Assembly: GCA_035268685.1 (NCBI GenBank)
Contig: DATFKK010000094.1
Location: 1 to 38,415 of the forward strand
Direction of reading: 5' to 3'
Origin: Candidatus Krumholzibacteriia bacterium
GTDB lineage: Bacteria; Krumholzibacteriota; Krumholzibacteriia; JAJRXK01
DNA: 38,415 nt
Below the pieces are notes generated by a model. The model searched no databases and had not been told where the DNA came from. It saw only the letters and a list, made by a program, of their open reading frames with translations. Below are positions 18,833 through 26,550 of this stretch, in pieces. The translations under genes and the position numbers were made by a program. How positions within the stretch are numbered: position 1 is the stretch's first letter; each line of letters starts with the position of its first letter.

Positions 18833-19639
18833 TCAGCCGGCGGGGAGCTCGTCCATCCAGCCGATCCGGTGCAGACCTTCCAGCACCCCGCGCAGCACCG
18901 ATTCCTTCGCGAGGATCGTGTTCTCGCTCGCCCGGCTGCCGGGGCGGAAGTGGGCACGGACCTCTTCACCCGCGTTGCCGACCACGATCGACCACCACGG
19001 GCGCGAGAGGGCCGCGACGTCGTTGCCCGAGTCGCCGGCGAAGACCACGGCGTCCATGTCGAGGGCGATCCGGGCGCGCAGGTGTTCGACCGCGCGGGCC
19101 TTGTCGGTGTCCCGGGGCAGGACGTCGAGCAGACCGTGCCCCGTCCAGGGATCCAGGCTGCGCACCAGATTGACCCGCAGGCCGCGCCCGAGCAGGGCCG
19201 AGCCGATCCCGCGGGCCAGATCGTCGCCGAAGTCGCGGTCCTCGCGCAGGAAGCTGCGCTTGAAGCGGGACTGCTCTTCGGGGGCCTGCCGCCGGACGCC
19301 GTCGTGGGCCAGGATCACGGGGTCGGCCTCGTCGAGGCTCGACACGCCCAGGGCCGCGGCCAACTGGGTGGAGTAGGCCTCGTCGGGCTCCCAGGTGCCG
19401 CCCCGGCGCCAGTGGACGCTGGTGCCGACCGCGCTGGCCACGGCGTCGGGCCACGGCAGCCCCGCGCGCTCGATCGTCGCGAGCGCGTTCTCGAAGCCGC
19501 GCCCCGTGACGTAGGCGAGGGCCAGATCCGTCTGGGTCTCACGCCATCGGCGGAAGGCCTCGACGGCCTCCGGGTCCGAGTTTCCGGGTGCGATGAGTGT
19601 GCCGTCGATGTCGCTCGCCAGCAGGCGCTTGCGGTCCAT
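18833..19639 (-). CDS. Sucrose-6-phosphate phosphatase-like HAD hydrolase
   Basis: Predicted to hydrolyse sucrose-6F-phosphate to sucrose, the last step of sucrose synthesis. Length is 268 aa, typical for stand-alone SPP. All HAD motifs are intact: the nucleophile motif ASDIDGTL (Asp10, Asp12), motif II VTGRG, a conserved Lys in DTDKARAVEHL and motif IV FAGDSGNDVAAL. It is the only - strand gene in the window and faces divergently from the PfkB kinase, with SPS and sucrose synthase beyond. GAAGG lies about 9 nt upstream of its ATG. The SPP call rests on family look plus neighbours; mannosylglycerate or other sugar-phosphate phosphatases of the same HAD subgroup are alternatives. Confidence 0.85.
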   Translation of the reverse strand: MDRKRLLASDIDGTLIAPGNSDPEAVEAFRRWRETQTDLALAYVTGRGFENALATIERAGLPWPDAVASAVGTSVHWRRGGTWEPDEAYSTQLAAALGVSSLDEADPVILAHDGVRRQAPEEQSRFKRSFLREDRDFGDDLARGIGSALLGRGLRVNLVRSLDPWTGHGLLDVLPRDTDKARAVEHLRARIALDMDAVVFAGDSGNDVAALSRPWWSIVVGNAGEEVRAHFRPGSRASENTILAKESVLRGVLEGLHRIGWMDELPAG

Positions 19640-19642
19640 CCC

Positions 19643-19670
19643 TTGACGCCTTCGTCCAGTGGCTTAGGGT
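19643..19670 (+). promoter_or_regulatory. Candidate promoter of the sucrose operon
   Basis: TTGACG (19643-19648), a 16-bp spacer and TAGGGT (19665-19670) in the divergent gap between spp and the PfkB kinase gene. The -35 lies just upstream of the spp start codon, so polymerase bound here would interfere with transcription or translation start of spp. The -10 is weak. Confidence 0.45.
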
Positions 19671-19688
19671 CATTCGATGGGCTCGGCG

Positions 19689-19707
19689 CGGAAGCGCCGG
19701 CCTTCCG
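19689..19707 (+). other. 5' leader hairpin of the sucrose operon
   Basis: CGGAAG (19689-19694) pairs with CTTCCG (19702-19707) around a 7-nt loop, between the candidate promoter and the first start codon. It may affect mRNA stability or be an operator dyad. Confidence 0.35.
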
Positions 19708-19726
19708 ACCCACCGTACGAAAGACC

Positions 19727-20656
19727 ATGGACCACGCAATGTCGATGCCGCGGCCCATCGTTTTCGGGGAAGCCCTCTACGACGTCTTCGACGGCGAGTC
19801 CGAAGTGCTGGGTGGCGCGCCGTTCAACGTGGCGTGGCACCTGCAGGGATTCGGCCGGGAGCCGCGCTTCGTCGGAGCGCGCGGCGACGACGAGCGCGGG
19901 CGGCGTATCGATTCCACCATGGACGAATGGGGCATGGACACCGTGGGACTCCAGGTGGACCCGGGGCACGGGACGGGAGTCGTCCACGCCCGGGTCGACG
20001 GCCACGACGTCGAGTACGACATCGTCGAGGACGTCGCCTACGACCACGTCGACGCCGAGGCCGCCCTGGCCGCGGTGGACGAGCTCGAGCCCGCCTGTCT
20101 GGTCCACGGGACCCTGGCCCTCCGGGCCGACGAGAGCCGGCGGGCCTTCCGCCGGATCCGCGAGTCCACGTCGGTTCCCGTCTTCTGCGACGTGAACCTG
20201 CGGCCGCCCCACACCCCCCTCGAGCGGGCGCGGGAGGCCGTCGAGCACGCGACGTGGGTCAAATTGAACGCCGACGAGCTGAACCAGCTCGCCGGGACGA
20301 CGGCGCGCGACCGCGGCGCGCTCCTCGCCGCCGCCGAGCGGCTGCTCCGGGACAACGATCTGCAGCGGCTGGTGGTGACCCTGGGCGCCGACGGAGCCCT
20401 GGCCGTCGACGCGACGGCGGGTGCCGCCTCGGTCGAGGGGGCCACGGTGGAGAACTTCGTCGATCCCGTCGGCGCCGGCGATGCTTTCGCCTCGGTCACG
20501 TTGATCGGTCTGCTGGACGACTGGCCCGTCGAGGTCGCCCTGCGGCGCGCGAACGAATTCGCCGCCGTGGTGTGTGAACGCCAGGGCGCCACGCTCCCGG
20601 ACCGAGCCGACTACGCGCGGGTGCGCGCCAGCTGGGAGTCCGACGATGTCCGCTGA
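19727..20656 (+). CDS. PfkB-family carbohydrate kinase, probable fructokinase
   Basis: Predicted to phosphorylate fructose with ATP. Length is 309 aa. It opens with FGEALYDVF and the fructokinase-like GGAPFNVAWHL (N-terminal PfkB signature). The C-terminal signature DPVGAGDAFASV holds the catalytic Asp. Beside sucrose synthase, fructose is the sensible substrate because sucrose cleavage releases it. Three in-frame ATGs are possible (19727, 19739, 19745). The first follows a weak GAAAG, and conserved sequence begins right after the third, so the start is uncertain by up to 6 codons. The end overlaps sps by 11 nt. Confidence 0.87.
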   Translation: MDHAMSMPRPIVFGEALYDVFDGESEVLGGAPFNVAWHLQGFGREPRFVGARGDDERGRRIDSTMDEWGMDTVGLQVDPGHGTGVVHARVDGHDVEYDIVEDVAYDHVDAEAALAAVDELEPACLVHGTLALRADESRRAFRRIRESTSVPVFCDVNLRPPHTPLERAREAVEHATWVKLNADELNQLAGTTARDRGALLAAAERLLRDNDLQRLVVTLGADGALAVDATAGAASVEGATVENFVDPVGAGDAFASVTLIGLLDDWPVEVALRRANEFAAVVCERQGATLPDRADYARVRASWESDDVR

Positions 20657-22859
20657 CGTCTCGCGACTGCGACACGGACTGCACGTCCTCAGCCTGAGTC
20701 TGCACGGTCTGGTCCGCGGCTACGACATCGAGCTCGGGCGCGACGCCGACACCGGCGGCCAGATCACCTACGTGATCGAGCAGGTCAGGGCCCTGGCCCA
20801 GCACTCCGACGTACGGCGCGTGCAGCTGCTGACCCGGCGCGTGCACGGCCCGAACGTCGACGATTCCTACGCCGAGGAGCGCGAGGCCCTGGCCGGCAAC
20901 GCCGAGATCGTGCGCATCGACTGCGGGCCGCGTCGCTACCTGCGCAAGGAGCGGCTCTGGCCCTACCTGGACGAGTTCGTCGACCGCACCATGAATCTGC
21001 TGCGCACCCAGGGCGAGCTTCCCGACGTCGTCCACGGCCACTACGCCGACGCGGGCTACGTGGGCAGCGAGATCGCCCGGCTGTTGGGCGTGCCCTTCGT
21101 GTTCACGGGCCACTCGCTGGGACGCGTCAAGCGCATGCGGATGCTGAAGGGCAAGTCCGACGCCGAGACCATCGATCGGCAGTTCAACTTCCCCATGCGC
21201 ATCGAGGCCGAGGAGATCGCGCTCGAGACCGCATCGGTGGTCACCACCAGCACCGAGCAGGAGGTCGAGGAGCAGTACGCGCTCTACGACCACTACGAGC
21301 CCGAGCGCATGGAGGTGATCCCGCCGGGCGTGGACCTGTCGCGCTTCCGGCCGCCGCGTGACGACGAGCCGAAGCCCGCCATCGCTCGGGAACTCGATCG
21401 CTTCCTCCGCGATCCCGAGCGTCCTCTGATCGTGGCGTTGGCCCGTGCCGACGAGCGCAAGAACCTGGCCGCGCTCGTTCGGGCCTACGCGAGCAGCGAT
21501 CTGCTGCGAGAGCGCACGAACCTGGCGATCCTCGCGGGCGGCCGCGAGGACATCCGCGAAATGGGGAAGGCCCCGCGGAAGGTCCTCACCGAGCTGCTCC
21601 TGTTGATCGACGCGCACGACCTCTACGGGCAGGTGGCGTACCCGAAGTCGCACCGCCCCGAGGACGTTCCGGAACTCTACCGATGGACCGCTCGCACGGG
21701 TGGGGTGTTCGTGAACCCCGCTCTCACCGAACCCTTCGGTCTCACGCTGATCGAGGCGGCAGCCAGCGGCGTGCCGATCGTGGCCACGCACGACGGCGGT
21801 CCGCGGGACATCATCAAGGCCTGCCGCAACGGACTCCTGGTCGATCCCTTCGACGACGCCGACATCGCCCGGGGGATCGAAGAGATCGTCGGCGACCGCG
21901 AGACCTGGGAGACCATGTCGCGGTCGGGCATCGAGGGCGCTCGCCGCACCTACGGCTGGGACGGTCACGCCGACAGCCTGGTGAACGAGGTGCGCCGGGT
22001 CATCCTGGGATCCCGCCCCCGGTCGGAGATCACCACCGTGGCGCCCGAGCGCCTCAAGCGCGCCGAGCGGGCGATCGTGATCGAGCTCGACGGGGTGTTC
22101 ACCGAGGACAAGCAGGGAGTGCTGGACCTGGTCAAGCGCCTGCGCGAGACTTCGGCCGACGTCGCGCTCGGGGTGGTGACCGGTCGCCGTCCCGATGCCG
22201 CGGCCGAGCTCTTGCACGACCTGCAGGTCCCCGTTCCCGACTTCATGATCGCGGCCGCCGGTACCGAGATCGTCTACGGCCGCAAGCGGGTGTCCGATCG
22301 CTCCTGGGCACGACACATCGACCATCGTTGGCAGGCGCGGGCCATCCAGAAGGCACTGATCTCGATGCCGGGCATCACGTTGCAGCCCGAGACCGAGCAG
22401 CGTCACTTCAAGGTGAGTTTCTATCTCGACGACGAAGAGGCCCCGAGCCTGCGCAAGATCCGGCGGGCGCTGCGCCAGAGTCGCCTGCCGGCGAAGTGCG
22501 TGCTCAGCGACGGATCGTTCCTCGACGTGGTCCCTTCGCGCGCCTCGCCCGGTCGCGCTCTGCGATTCCTGTCGTACAAGTGGGAACTCTGGCCGGACCG
22601 CGTGTTGGTGGTGGGCCGGACGGGCATCGACGAGGACATGCTCCTGGGCGACACCCTGGGCGTGGTCGTCGCCGATCATTCTTCCGAGCTGCGCAACCTG
22701 CGTGGGCGGCCCCGGGTCTACTTCTCCGAGGCCACCGGTGTTCACGCCGTGATCGACGGCATCGACCATTACGACTTCCTGGGCGAGATCCGGGTGGATG
22801 ACGAGGCCGGTGGCGAAGCCCTGCGGGCGAGCGCCGGAGACGGAGGGGAAGGCTCATGA
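20646..22859 (+). CDS. Sucrose-phosphate synthase with degenerate phosphatase-like domain
   Basis: GT4 glycosyltransferase predicted to join UDP- (or ADP-) glucose and fructose-6-phosphate into sucrose-6F-phosphate. Length is 737 aa. The glucosyltransferase part covers residues 1-460, with the DTGGQITYV donor-loop motif, GHYADAGYVG, TGHSLGRVK and the E-X7-E motif EPFGLTLIE. Residues 475-720 resemble SPP but the HAD motifs are broken: the nucleophile motif reads ELDGVF (Glu480 in place of Asp) and motif IV reads GRTGID (Arg658, Ile661) instead of GDSGND. The domain is therefore probably non-catalytic, as in plant SPS. ATG 20646 follows GGGAG (20634-20638). The stop overlaps sus at ATGA. Confidence 0.93.
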   Translation: MSADVSRLRHGLHVLSLSLHGLVRGYDIELGRDADTGGQITYVIEQVRALAQHSDVRRVQLLTRRVHGPNVDDSYAEEREALAGNAEIVRIDCGPRRYLRKERLWPYLDEFVDRTMNLLRTQGELPDVVHGHYADAGYVGSEIARLLGVPFVFTGHSLGRVKRMRMLKGKSDAETIDRQFNFPMRIEAEEIALETASVVTTSTEQEVEEQYALYDHYEPERMEVIPPGVDLSRFRPPRDDEPKPAIARELDRFLRDPERPLIVALARADERKNLAALVRAYASSDLLRERTNLAILAGGREDIREMGKAPRKVLTELLLLIDAHDLYGQVAYPKSHRPEDVPELYRWTARTGGVFVNPALTEPFGLTLIEAAASGVPIVATHDGGPRDIIKACRNGLLVDPFDDADIARGIEEIVGDRETWETMSRSGIEGARRTYGWDGHADSLVNEVRRVILGSRPRSEITTVAPERLKRAERAIVIELDGVFTEDKQGVLDLVKRLRETSADVALGVVTGRRPDAAAELLHDLQVPVPDFMIAAAGTEIVYGRKRVSDRSWARHIDHRWQARAIQKALISMPGITLQPETEQRHFKVSFYLDDEEAPSLRKIRRALRQSRLPAKCVLSDGSFLDVVPSRASPGRALRFLSYKWELWPDRVLVVGRTGIDEDMLLGDTLGVVVADHSSELRNLRGRPRVYFSEATGVHAVIDGIDHYDFLGEIRVDDEAGGEALRASAGDGGEGS

Positions 22860-25246
22860 GCGAGGATCTCCAGCGCGATGTCGATGCCCACCGGGCACGG
22901 CTCTACGGATTCTTCCGGGGTCTGGTGACCGCGGAGCGCGTGCTGCTGCTCCGGACCGATCTGGTGGAACCCTTCGAGCGCTTCGCCGCCGAGAAGGACG
23001 ACGGTCTCCGCGAGACCCGGCTCGCACGTGCATTGCTCACCGCGCAGGAGGGCGTGGTCCGCGGGCGCACGTTGTGGCTGGCCATGCGTCCCCGCGTCGC
23101 GCAGTGGAAGCACCTGCAGATCCACTGCGAAGAGATGTGGGTGCGTGAGGTCGAGGTCGCCGAGTACCTCGACGCCAAGGAACGCGCGGTCAACGGTGGT
23201 CCTCCGAGTGCCTGGCCGCTGGAAGTGGACTTCGGTCCGTTCGAGCGGGGATTTCCGCGCCTCAGCGAGGCCCGCTCGATCGGCCGCGGCGTGGAGTTTC
23301 TCAACCGGCACCTCGCTCGGCGGGTCTTCGACGACAAGGGGCCCGGAGCCCAGGCGATCTTCGACTTCCTGCGCCTGCACCGCATCGAGGGCCGGCCGGT
23401 GATGCTGAACGAACGGATCCCGAACCTCACGACCATGGTGTCGGCGCTGCGCGATGCCATCGAGTGGATCGAGATCCAGGCCAGCGAGGCCCTCTGGTCC
23501 GACCACGCCGACGTGCTCAGCTCCATGGGTTTCGAGGTCGGCTGGGGCCGAACGCTGGAGCAGGCGCGCTCGACCATGGAGCTGCTGGTCGACGTGCTCG
23601 AGGCGCCGTCGCCCGAGCCGCTCGAGCGCTTCCTGCGGCGCATCCCGATGATCTTCAAGGTGGCGATCCTGTCGCCGCACGGCTGGTTCGGCCAGGCCGA
23701 CGTGCTGGGCAAGCCCGACACCGGCGGTCAGGTCGTCTACATCCTCGACCAGGTGCGGGCACTCGAGCGCGAGATGCGGCACAGCATCCGTCAGCAGGGC
23801 CTGGACGTCCAACCGCAGATCATCGTGCTCACGCGGCTGATCCCCGAGGCCGAGGGCACGACCTGTGATCATCCGGTCGAGCCGATCCTGGGCACCGAGC
23901 ACGCGCGGATCGTGCGCGTGCCCTTCCGCGACGAGAACGGCGAGGTGTTGCAGCACTGGATCTCTCGCTTCGAGATCTGGCCCTACCTCGAGCGCTACTC
24001 GATCGAGTGCGAGCACGTGCTGAGCGCCGAGTTCGGCGGCCGGCCCGACCTGCTGATCGGCAACTACTCCGACGGCAACCTCGTGGCCACGCTGCTGTCG
24101 AAGCGGCTGAAGGTCACGCAGTGCAACATCGCCCACGCGCTCGAGAAGACCAAGTACCTGCACAGCGACCTGTACTGGCGCGACCACGAGGACGAACACC
24201 ACTTCGCCACGCAGTACTCGGTCGATCTCATGGCCATGAACTCGGCCGACTTCATCATCACCAGCACCTATCAGGAGATCGCCGGTACGCGCCAGACGGT
24301 CGGGCAGTACGAGAGCTACCAGAGTTACACGCTGCCCGGGCTGTACCGGGTGAACAACGGGATCGATCCCTTCGACCCGAAGTTCAACATCGTGTCGCCG
24401 GGGGCGGCCGAGGACGTGTTCTTCCCGTACTGGGAGGCCGAGCGCCGGGTCGAGTCGATGCACGACGAGCTCGACCGCATGATCTTCGGGCCGTCGGGCG
24501 AGGACGGCTTCGGCCATCTGGAGGACCGCACGAAACCGATCCTGATGACCTTGTCGCGACTGGACCGGATCAAGAACATCGCTGGCTTCGTCGAGTGGTA
24601 CGCGCACAGCCCGGAACTGCGCGAGCGGGCGAACGTGCTGGTGGTCGGTGGGTTCGTCGATCCCTCGTGGTCGCGGGACGCCGACGAGCGGGCGCAGATC
24701 GAACGTCTGCACCGACTGTTCGCCGACCACGATCTCGACGGGCAGGTCCGGTGGGCGAACATGCTCACCGACAAGACCTTCGTGGGCGAGCTCTATCGCT
24801 ACGTGGCCGAGCGCAAGGGCATGTTCGTGCAGCCGGCGCTGTTCGAGGCCTTCGGGCTGACGGTGATCGAGGCCATGGTCAGTGGTCTGCCCGTCTTCGC
24901 CACGCGCTACGGTGGCCCGCTCGAGATCATCCAGGACGGTCGCAACGGTTTCCACATCGACCCCAACCACGGCGGGCGCGCCGCGGAGCTCATGGCCCAG
25001 TTCGTCGACTCCTGCCGACAGGACCCCGATCTGTGGAACCGGACGTCGCGGGCGGCCTACGAACGGGTGCAGGAGCACTACACGTGGGGTCTCTACGCCC
25101 AGCGTCTGCTGGCCCTGTCGCGGGTCTACGGATTCTGGAAGTACATCACGAACATCGAGCGCGAGGAGACGGCCCGGTACCTGGACATGTTCTACGGGCT
25201 GATGGTCCGGCCCCTGGCCATGGGGGTCAGCGACCGGTCCTCCTGA
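22856..25246 (+). CDS. Sucrose synthase
   Basis: GT4 enzyme that reversibly converts sucrose plus NDP to NDP-glucose plus fructose. Its 796-aa length is typical of plant, cyanobacterial and proteobacterial SuSy. The N-terminal 270 residues match the SuSy-specific regulatory domain. The catalytic part starts IPMIFKVAILSPHGWFGQ and includes DTGGQVVYILDQVRALE, TLSRLDRIKNIAGFVEWY and the E-X7-E motif EAFGLTVIE. ATGA overlap with sps indicates coupled translation. It is distinguished from SPS by the N-terminal domain, the length and the VEWY motif. A hairpin terminator follows at 25260. Confidence 0.95.
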   Translation: MSEDLQRDVDAHRARLYGFFRGLVTAERVLLLRTDLVEPFERFAAEKDDGLRETRLARALLTAQEGVVRGRTLWLAMRPRVAQWKHLQIHCEEMWVREVEVAEYLDAKERAVNGGPPSAWPLEVDFGPFERGFPRLSEARSIGRGVEFLNRHLARRVFDDKGPGAQAIFDFLRLHRIEGRPVMLNERIPNLTTMVSALRDAIEWIEIQASEALWSDHADVLSSMGFEVGWGRTLEQARSTMELLVDVLEAPSPEPLERFLRRIPMIFKVAILSPHGWFGQADVLGKPDTGGQVVYILDQVRALEREMRHSIRQQGLDVQPQIIVLTRLIPEAEGTTCDHPVEPILGTEHARIVRVPFRDENGEVLQHWISRFEIWPYLERYSIECEHVLSAEFGGRPDLLIGNYSDGNLVATLLSKRLKVTQCNIAHALEKTKYLHSDLYWRDHEDEHHFATQYSVDLMAMNSADFIITSTYQEIAGTRQTVGQYESYQSYTLPGLYRVNNGIDPFDPKFNIVSPGAAEDVFFPYWEAERRVESMHDELDRMIFGPSGEDGFGHLEDRTKPILMTLSRLDRIKNIAGFVEWYAHSPELRERANVLVVGGFVDPSWSRDADERAQIERLHRLFADHDLDGQVRWANMLTDKTFVGELYRYVAERKGMFVQPALFEAFGLTVIEAMVSGLPVFATRYGGPLEIIQDGRNGFHIDPNHGGRAAELMAQFVDSCRQDPDLWNRTSRAAYERVQEHYTWGLYAQRLLALSRVYGFWKYITNIEREETARYLDMFYGLMVRPLAMGVSDRSS

Positions 25247-25259
25247 AGACGGCCCGCAC

Positions 25260-25280
25260 AACCGGGGAATCCCCGGTTTC
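25260..25280 (+). terminator. Terminator after sucrose synthase
   Basis: AACCGGGG (25260-25267), loop AAT, CCCCGGTT (25271-25278), then TTCTT-type sequence. The 8-bp perfect stem ends the sucrose operon; the -35 of the tRNA promoter begins 3 nt later. Confidence 0.7.
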
Positions 25281-25308
25281 TTGACCACTCGGGGTCTTGG
25301 TGTTAGCT
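25281..25308 (+). promoter_or_regulatory. Promoter of the tRNA-CAT/tRNA-Val unit
   Basis: TTGACC (25281-25286), a 16-bp spacer and TTAGCT (25303-25308). The first tRNA base is at 25325, 17 bp after the -10, a natural distance for a short tRNA 5' leader. Confidence 0.6.
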
Positions 25309-25324
25309 TCCCGCGTCCGGTCTG

Positions 25325-25397
25325 GGGCCCATAGCTCAGTGGTCAGAGCAGACGGCTCATAACCGTTCGGTCCCAGGTTCGAGTCCTGGTGGGCCCA
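25325..25397 (+). tRNA. tRNA with CAT anticodon (Ile2 or elongator Met)
   Basis: Acceptor GGGCCCA/TGGGCCC (25325-25331/25390-25396), discriminator A25397, D arm with AGCTCAGTGGTCAGAGC, anticodon loop CTCATAA with CAT at 25358-25360, and a standard T arm GGTTCGAGTCC. The first pair is G-C, so it is not initiator tRNA. The acceptor has C4-G69 and C5-G68, and the overall pattern (GGTCAGAGCAG, variable loop ending GGTC) resembles E. coli ileX, whose C34 is changed to lysidine by TilS to read AUA. Elongator Met is the alternative. CCA is not encoded. Confidence 0.93.
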
Positions 25398-25466
25398 CTC
25401 CTTCGGGAGACGATCGGGTGGCCACCCGGAGTCGTCCACCGGCGCCGGGCGACCGGTGTACGGATC

Positions 25467-25543
25467 GGGCGATTAGCTCAGCTGGCTAGAGCGCTCGCCT
25501 CACACGCGAGAGGTCACTGGTTCGAGTCCAGTATCGCCCACCA
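25467..25543 (+). tRNA. tRNA-Val (CAC)
   Basis: Acceptor GGGCGAT/ATCGCCC (25467-25473/25533-25539), discriminator A25540 and encoded CCA (25541-25543). Anticodon stem CTCGC/GCGAG encloses the loop CTCACAC with CAC at 25501-25503, reading GUG codons. It lies 69 bp after the tRNA-CAT and probably shares its transcript. Confidence 0.95.
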
Positions 25544-25620
25544 TCGTCTTCCGATGCCGGCCCACGAGGTCGGCCACCCGCGGCGCCTTCGGCGGGCGCG
25601 CGACAGATCACCATCGGGGC

Positions 25621-25651
25621 CGTTGGATGGCCCGAGGAGTTGATCCCAACG
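25621..25651 (+). other. Hairpin in the tRNA trailer
   Basis: CGTTGGAT (25621-25628) pairs with ATCCCAACG (25643-25651) with a single bulged C and a 14-nt loop. It lies in the 278-nt stretch 25544-25821 between tRNA-Val and the zinc-ribbon gene, which otherwise holds only the hairpin at 25744. I see no further tRNA or gene in that stretch. Confidence 0.3.
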
Positions 25652-25743
25652 AAGTCGTCGGTCTGCATCGTCCCGCCCTTCGCCGTGCGTCGGTCGTTCC
25701 CGGACCAGCCGCACGGCGGTGCAACGATGCCATCCGAAACCAG

Positions 25744-25780
25744 CGAGGGGTGGGCCGACCGGCCTGCCCCTCGTTTCGTT
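25744..25780 (+). terminator. Terminator-like hairpin before the zinc-ribbon gene
   Basis: CGAGGGGTGGGCC (25744-25756), loop GACC, GGCCTGCCCCTCG (25761-25773), 13 bp with two G-T wobbles, followed by TTTCGTT. This is the best intrinsic terminator for the tRNA unit. Because no promoter is obvious in the 41 nt before the next gene, it may instead be leaky and act as an attenuator. Confidence 0.65.
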
Positions 25781-25821
25781 TCGGACCCTGTCCCGAGCCC
25801 CCCGCTTGGAGGCGAGCAGCT

Positions 25822-26550
25822 GTGAGTCCTTCGATCGATCCCCGCATCCTGAGCCAGATCGCCCATCTCGACGGTCAGGTCCATCGTCATCGCTCCGCCA
25901 TCGCCGCCGGCCGCAAGCGCGAGTCGAACCTCGAGCAGCTACGGACCGAGTACGCAGCCGAGGCCAAGGGCCGGAAGAACCGCGTCGAGGAACTGGAGCA
26001 GGCGAACAAGTCGCTCGAGAAGGAGATCGAGGAGATCCAGGGCCAGGCCAAGCGGCACAACAGTCGCTTGAACGAGATCCAGGACACCCGCGAGTACCGC
26101 GCCCTGAACGAAGAGGTGCGCTATCTCCGCCGGCAGATCGAGACCAAGGAAGAGACGGTCCTGGCCAACATGGAGTTGCTCGAGAAGGCGCGGGCCGAGT
26201 TCGAGGAGGCCAACGCCGACTTCGAGGCGAAGGCGAAGGAAGTGACCGAGGAGATCGAGTCGATCCACGCCGAGCGCACCCGGCGCGAGACCGCCATGGC
26301 CGACGCGAGCAAGTCCCTCGACCAGTTCCTCGACCAGGCGGGCGAGGCCACGGCGCGCTGGTGGCGCCGCCGGGCCGAGCGGATGCCGCTGCCCGTGGTG
26401 TGGGCCACGAAGGACGCCTGCGGCTTCTGCCACACGAAGCTCACCCCGCAGAAGGCGCTCGAGGTGAGCCAGGGCCGGACCCGGGTCGTGTGTGACACCT
26501 GCGGGCGGATCGTGGTCGAGGCCCTGCACGAAGACTCGACGGTGTCCTAG
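25822..26550 (+). CDS. Coiled-coil C4 zinc-ribbon protein (COG1579/HP0958-like)
   Basis: 242-aa protein with a long antiparallel coiled coil (residues 15-180, rich in E, K and R) and a C-terminal zinc ribbon, Cys200/Cys203 (CGFC) and Cys224/Cys227 (CDTC). This layout matches the family of Helicobacter HP0958, which is linked to RpoN stability and flagellar mRNA handling. In most bacteria the function is unknown, though nucleic-acid binding is suspected. GTG 25822 follows GGAGG at 25808-25812. The frame continues upstream but crosses the terminator-like hairpin, which argues against an earlier start. Its TAG overlaps the GTG of rnhA by one base, so the two are coupled and may act together on RNA. 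Confidence 0.88.
   Translation: MSPSIDPRILSQIAHLDGQVHRHRSAIAAGRKRESNLEQLRTEYAAEAKGRKNRVEELEQANKSLEKEIEEIQGQAKRHNSRLNEIQDTREYRALNEEVRYLRRQIETKEETVLANMELLEKARAEFEEANADFEAKAKEVTEEIESIHAERTRRETAMADASKSLDQFLDQAGEATARWWRRRAERMPLPVVWATKDACGFCHTKLTPQKALEVSQGRTRVVCDTCGRIVVEALHEDSTVS

Noticed and set aside
20496-25288. Two long - strand open frames opposite SPS and sucrose synthase
   Set aside because: Both are codon-bias shadows of well-supported glycosyltransferase genes and show no family similarity.
25281-25543. tRNA genes as an attachment site for an integrated island carrying the sucrose module
   Set aside because: No integrase, no duplicated tRNA 3' end seen at the other side, and base composition of the module matches its neighbours.
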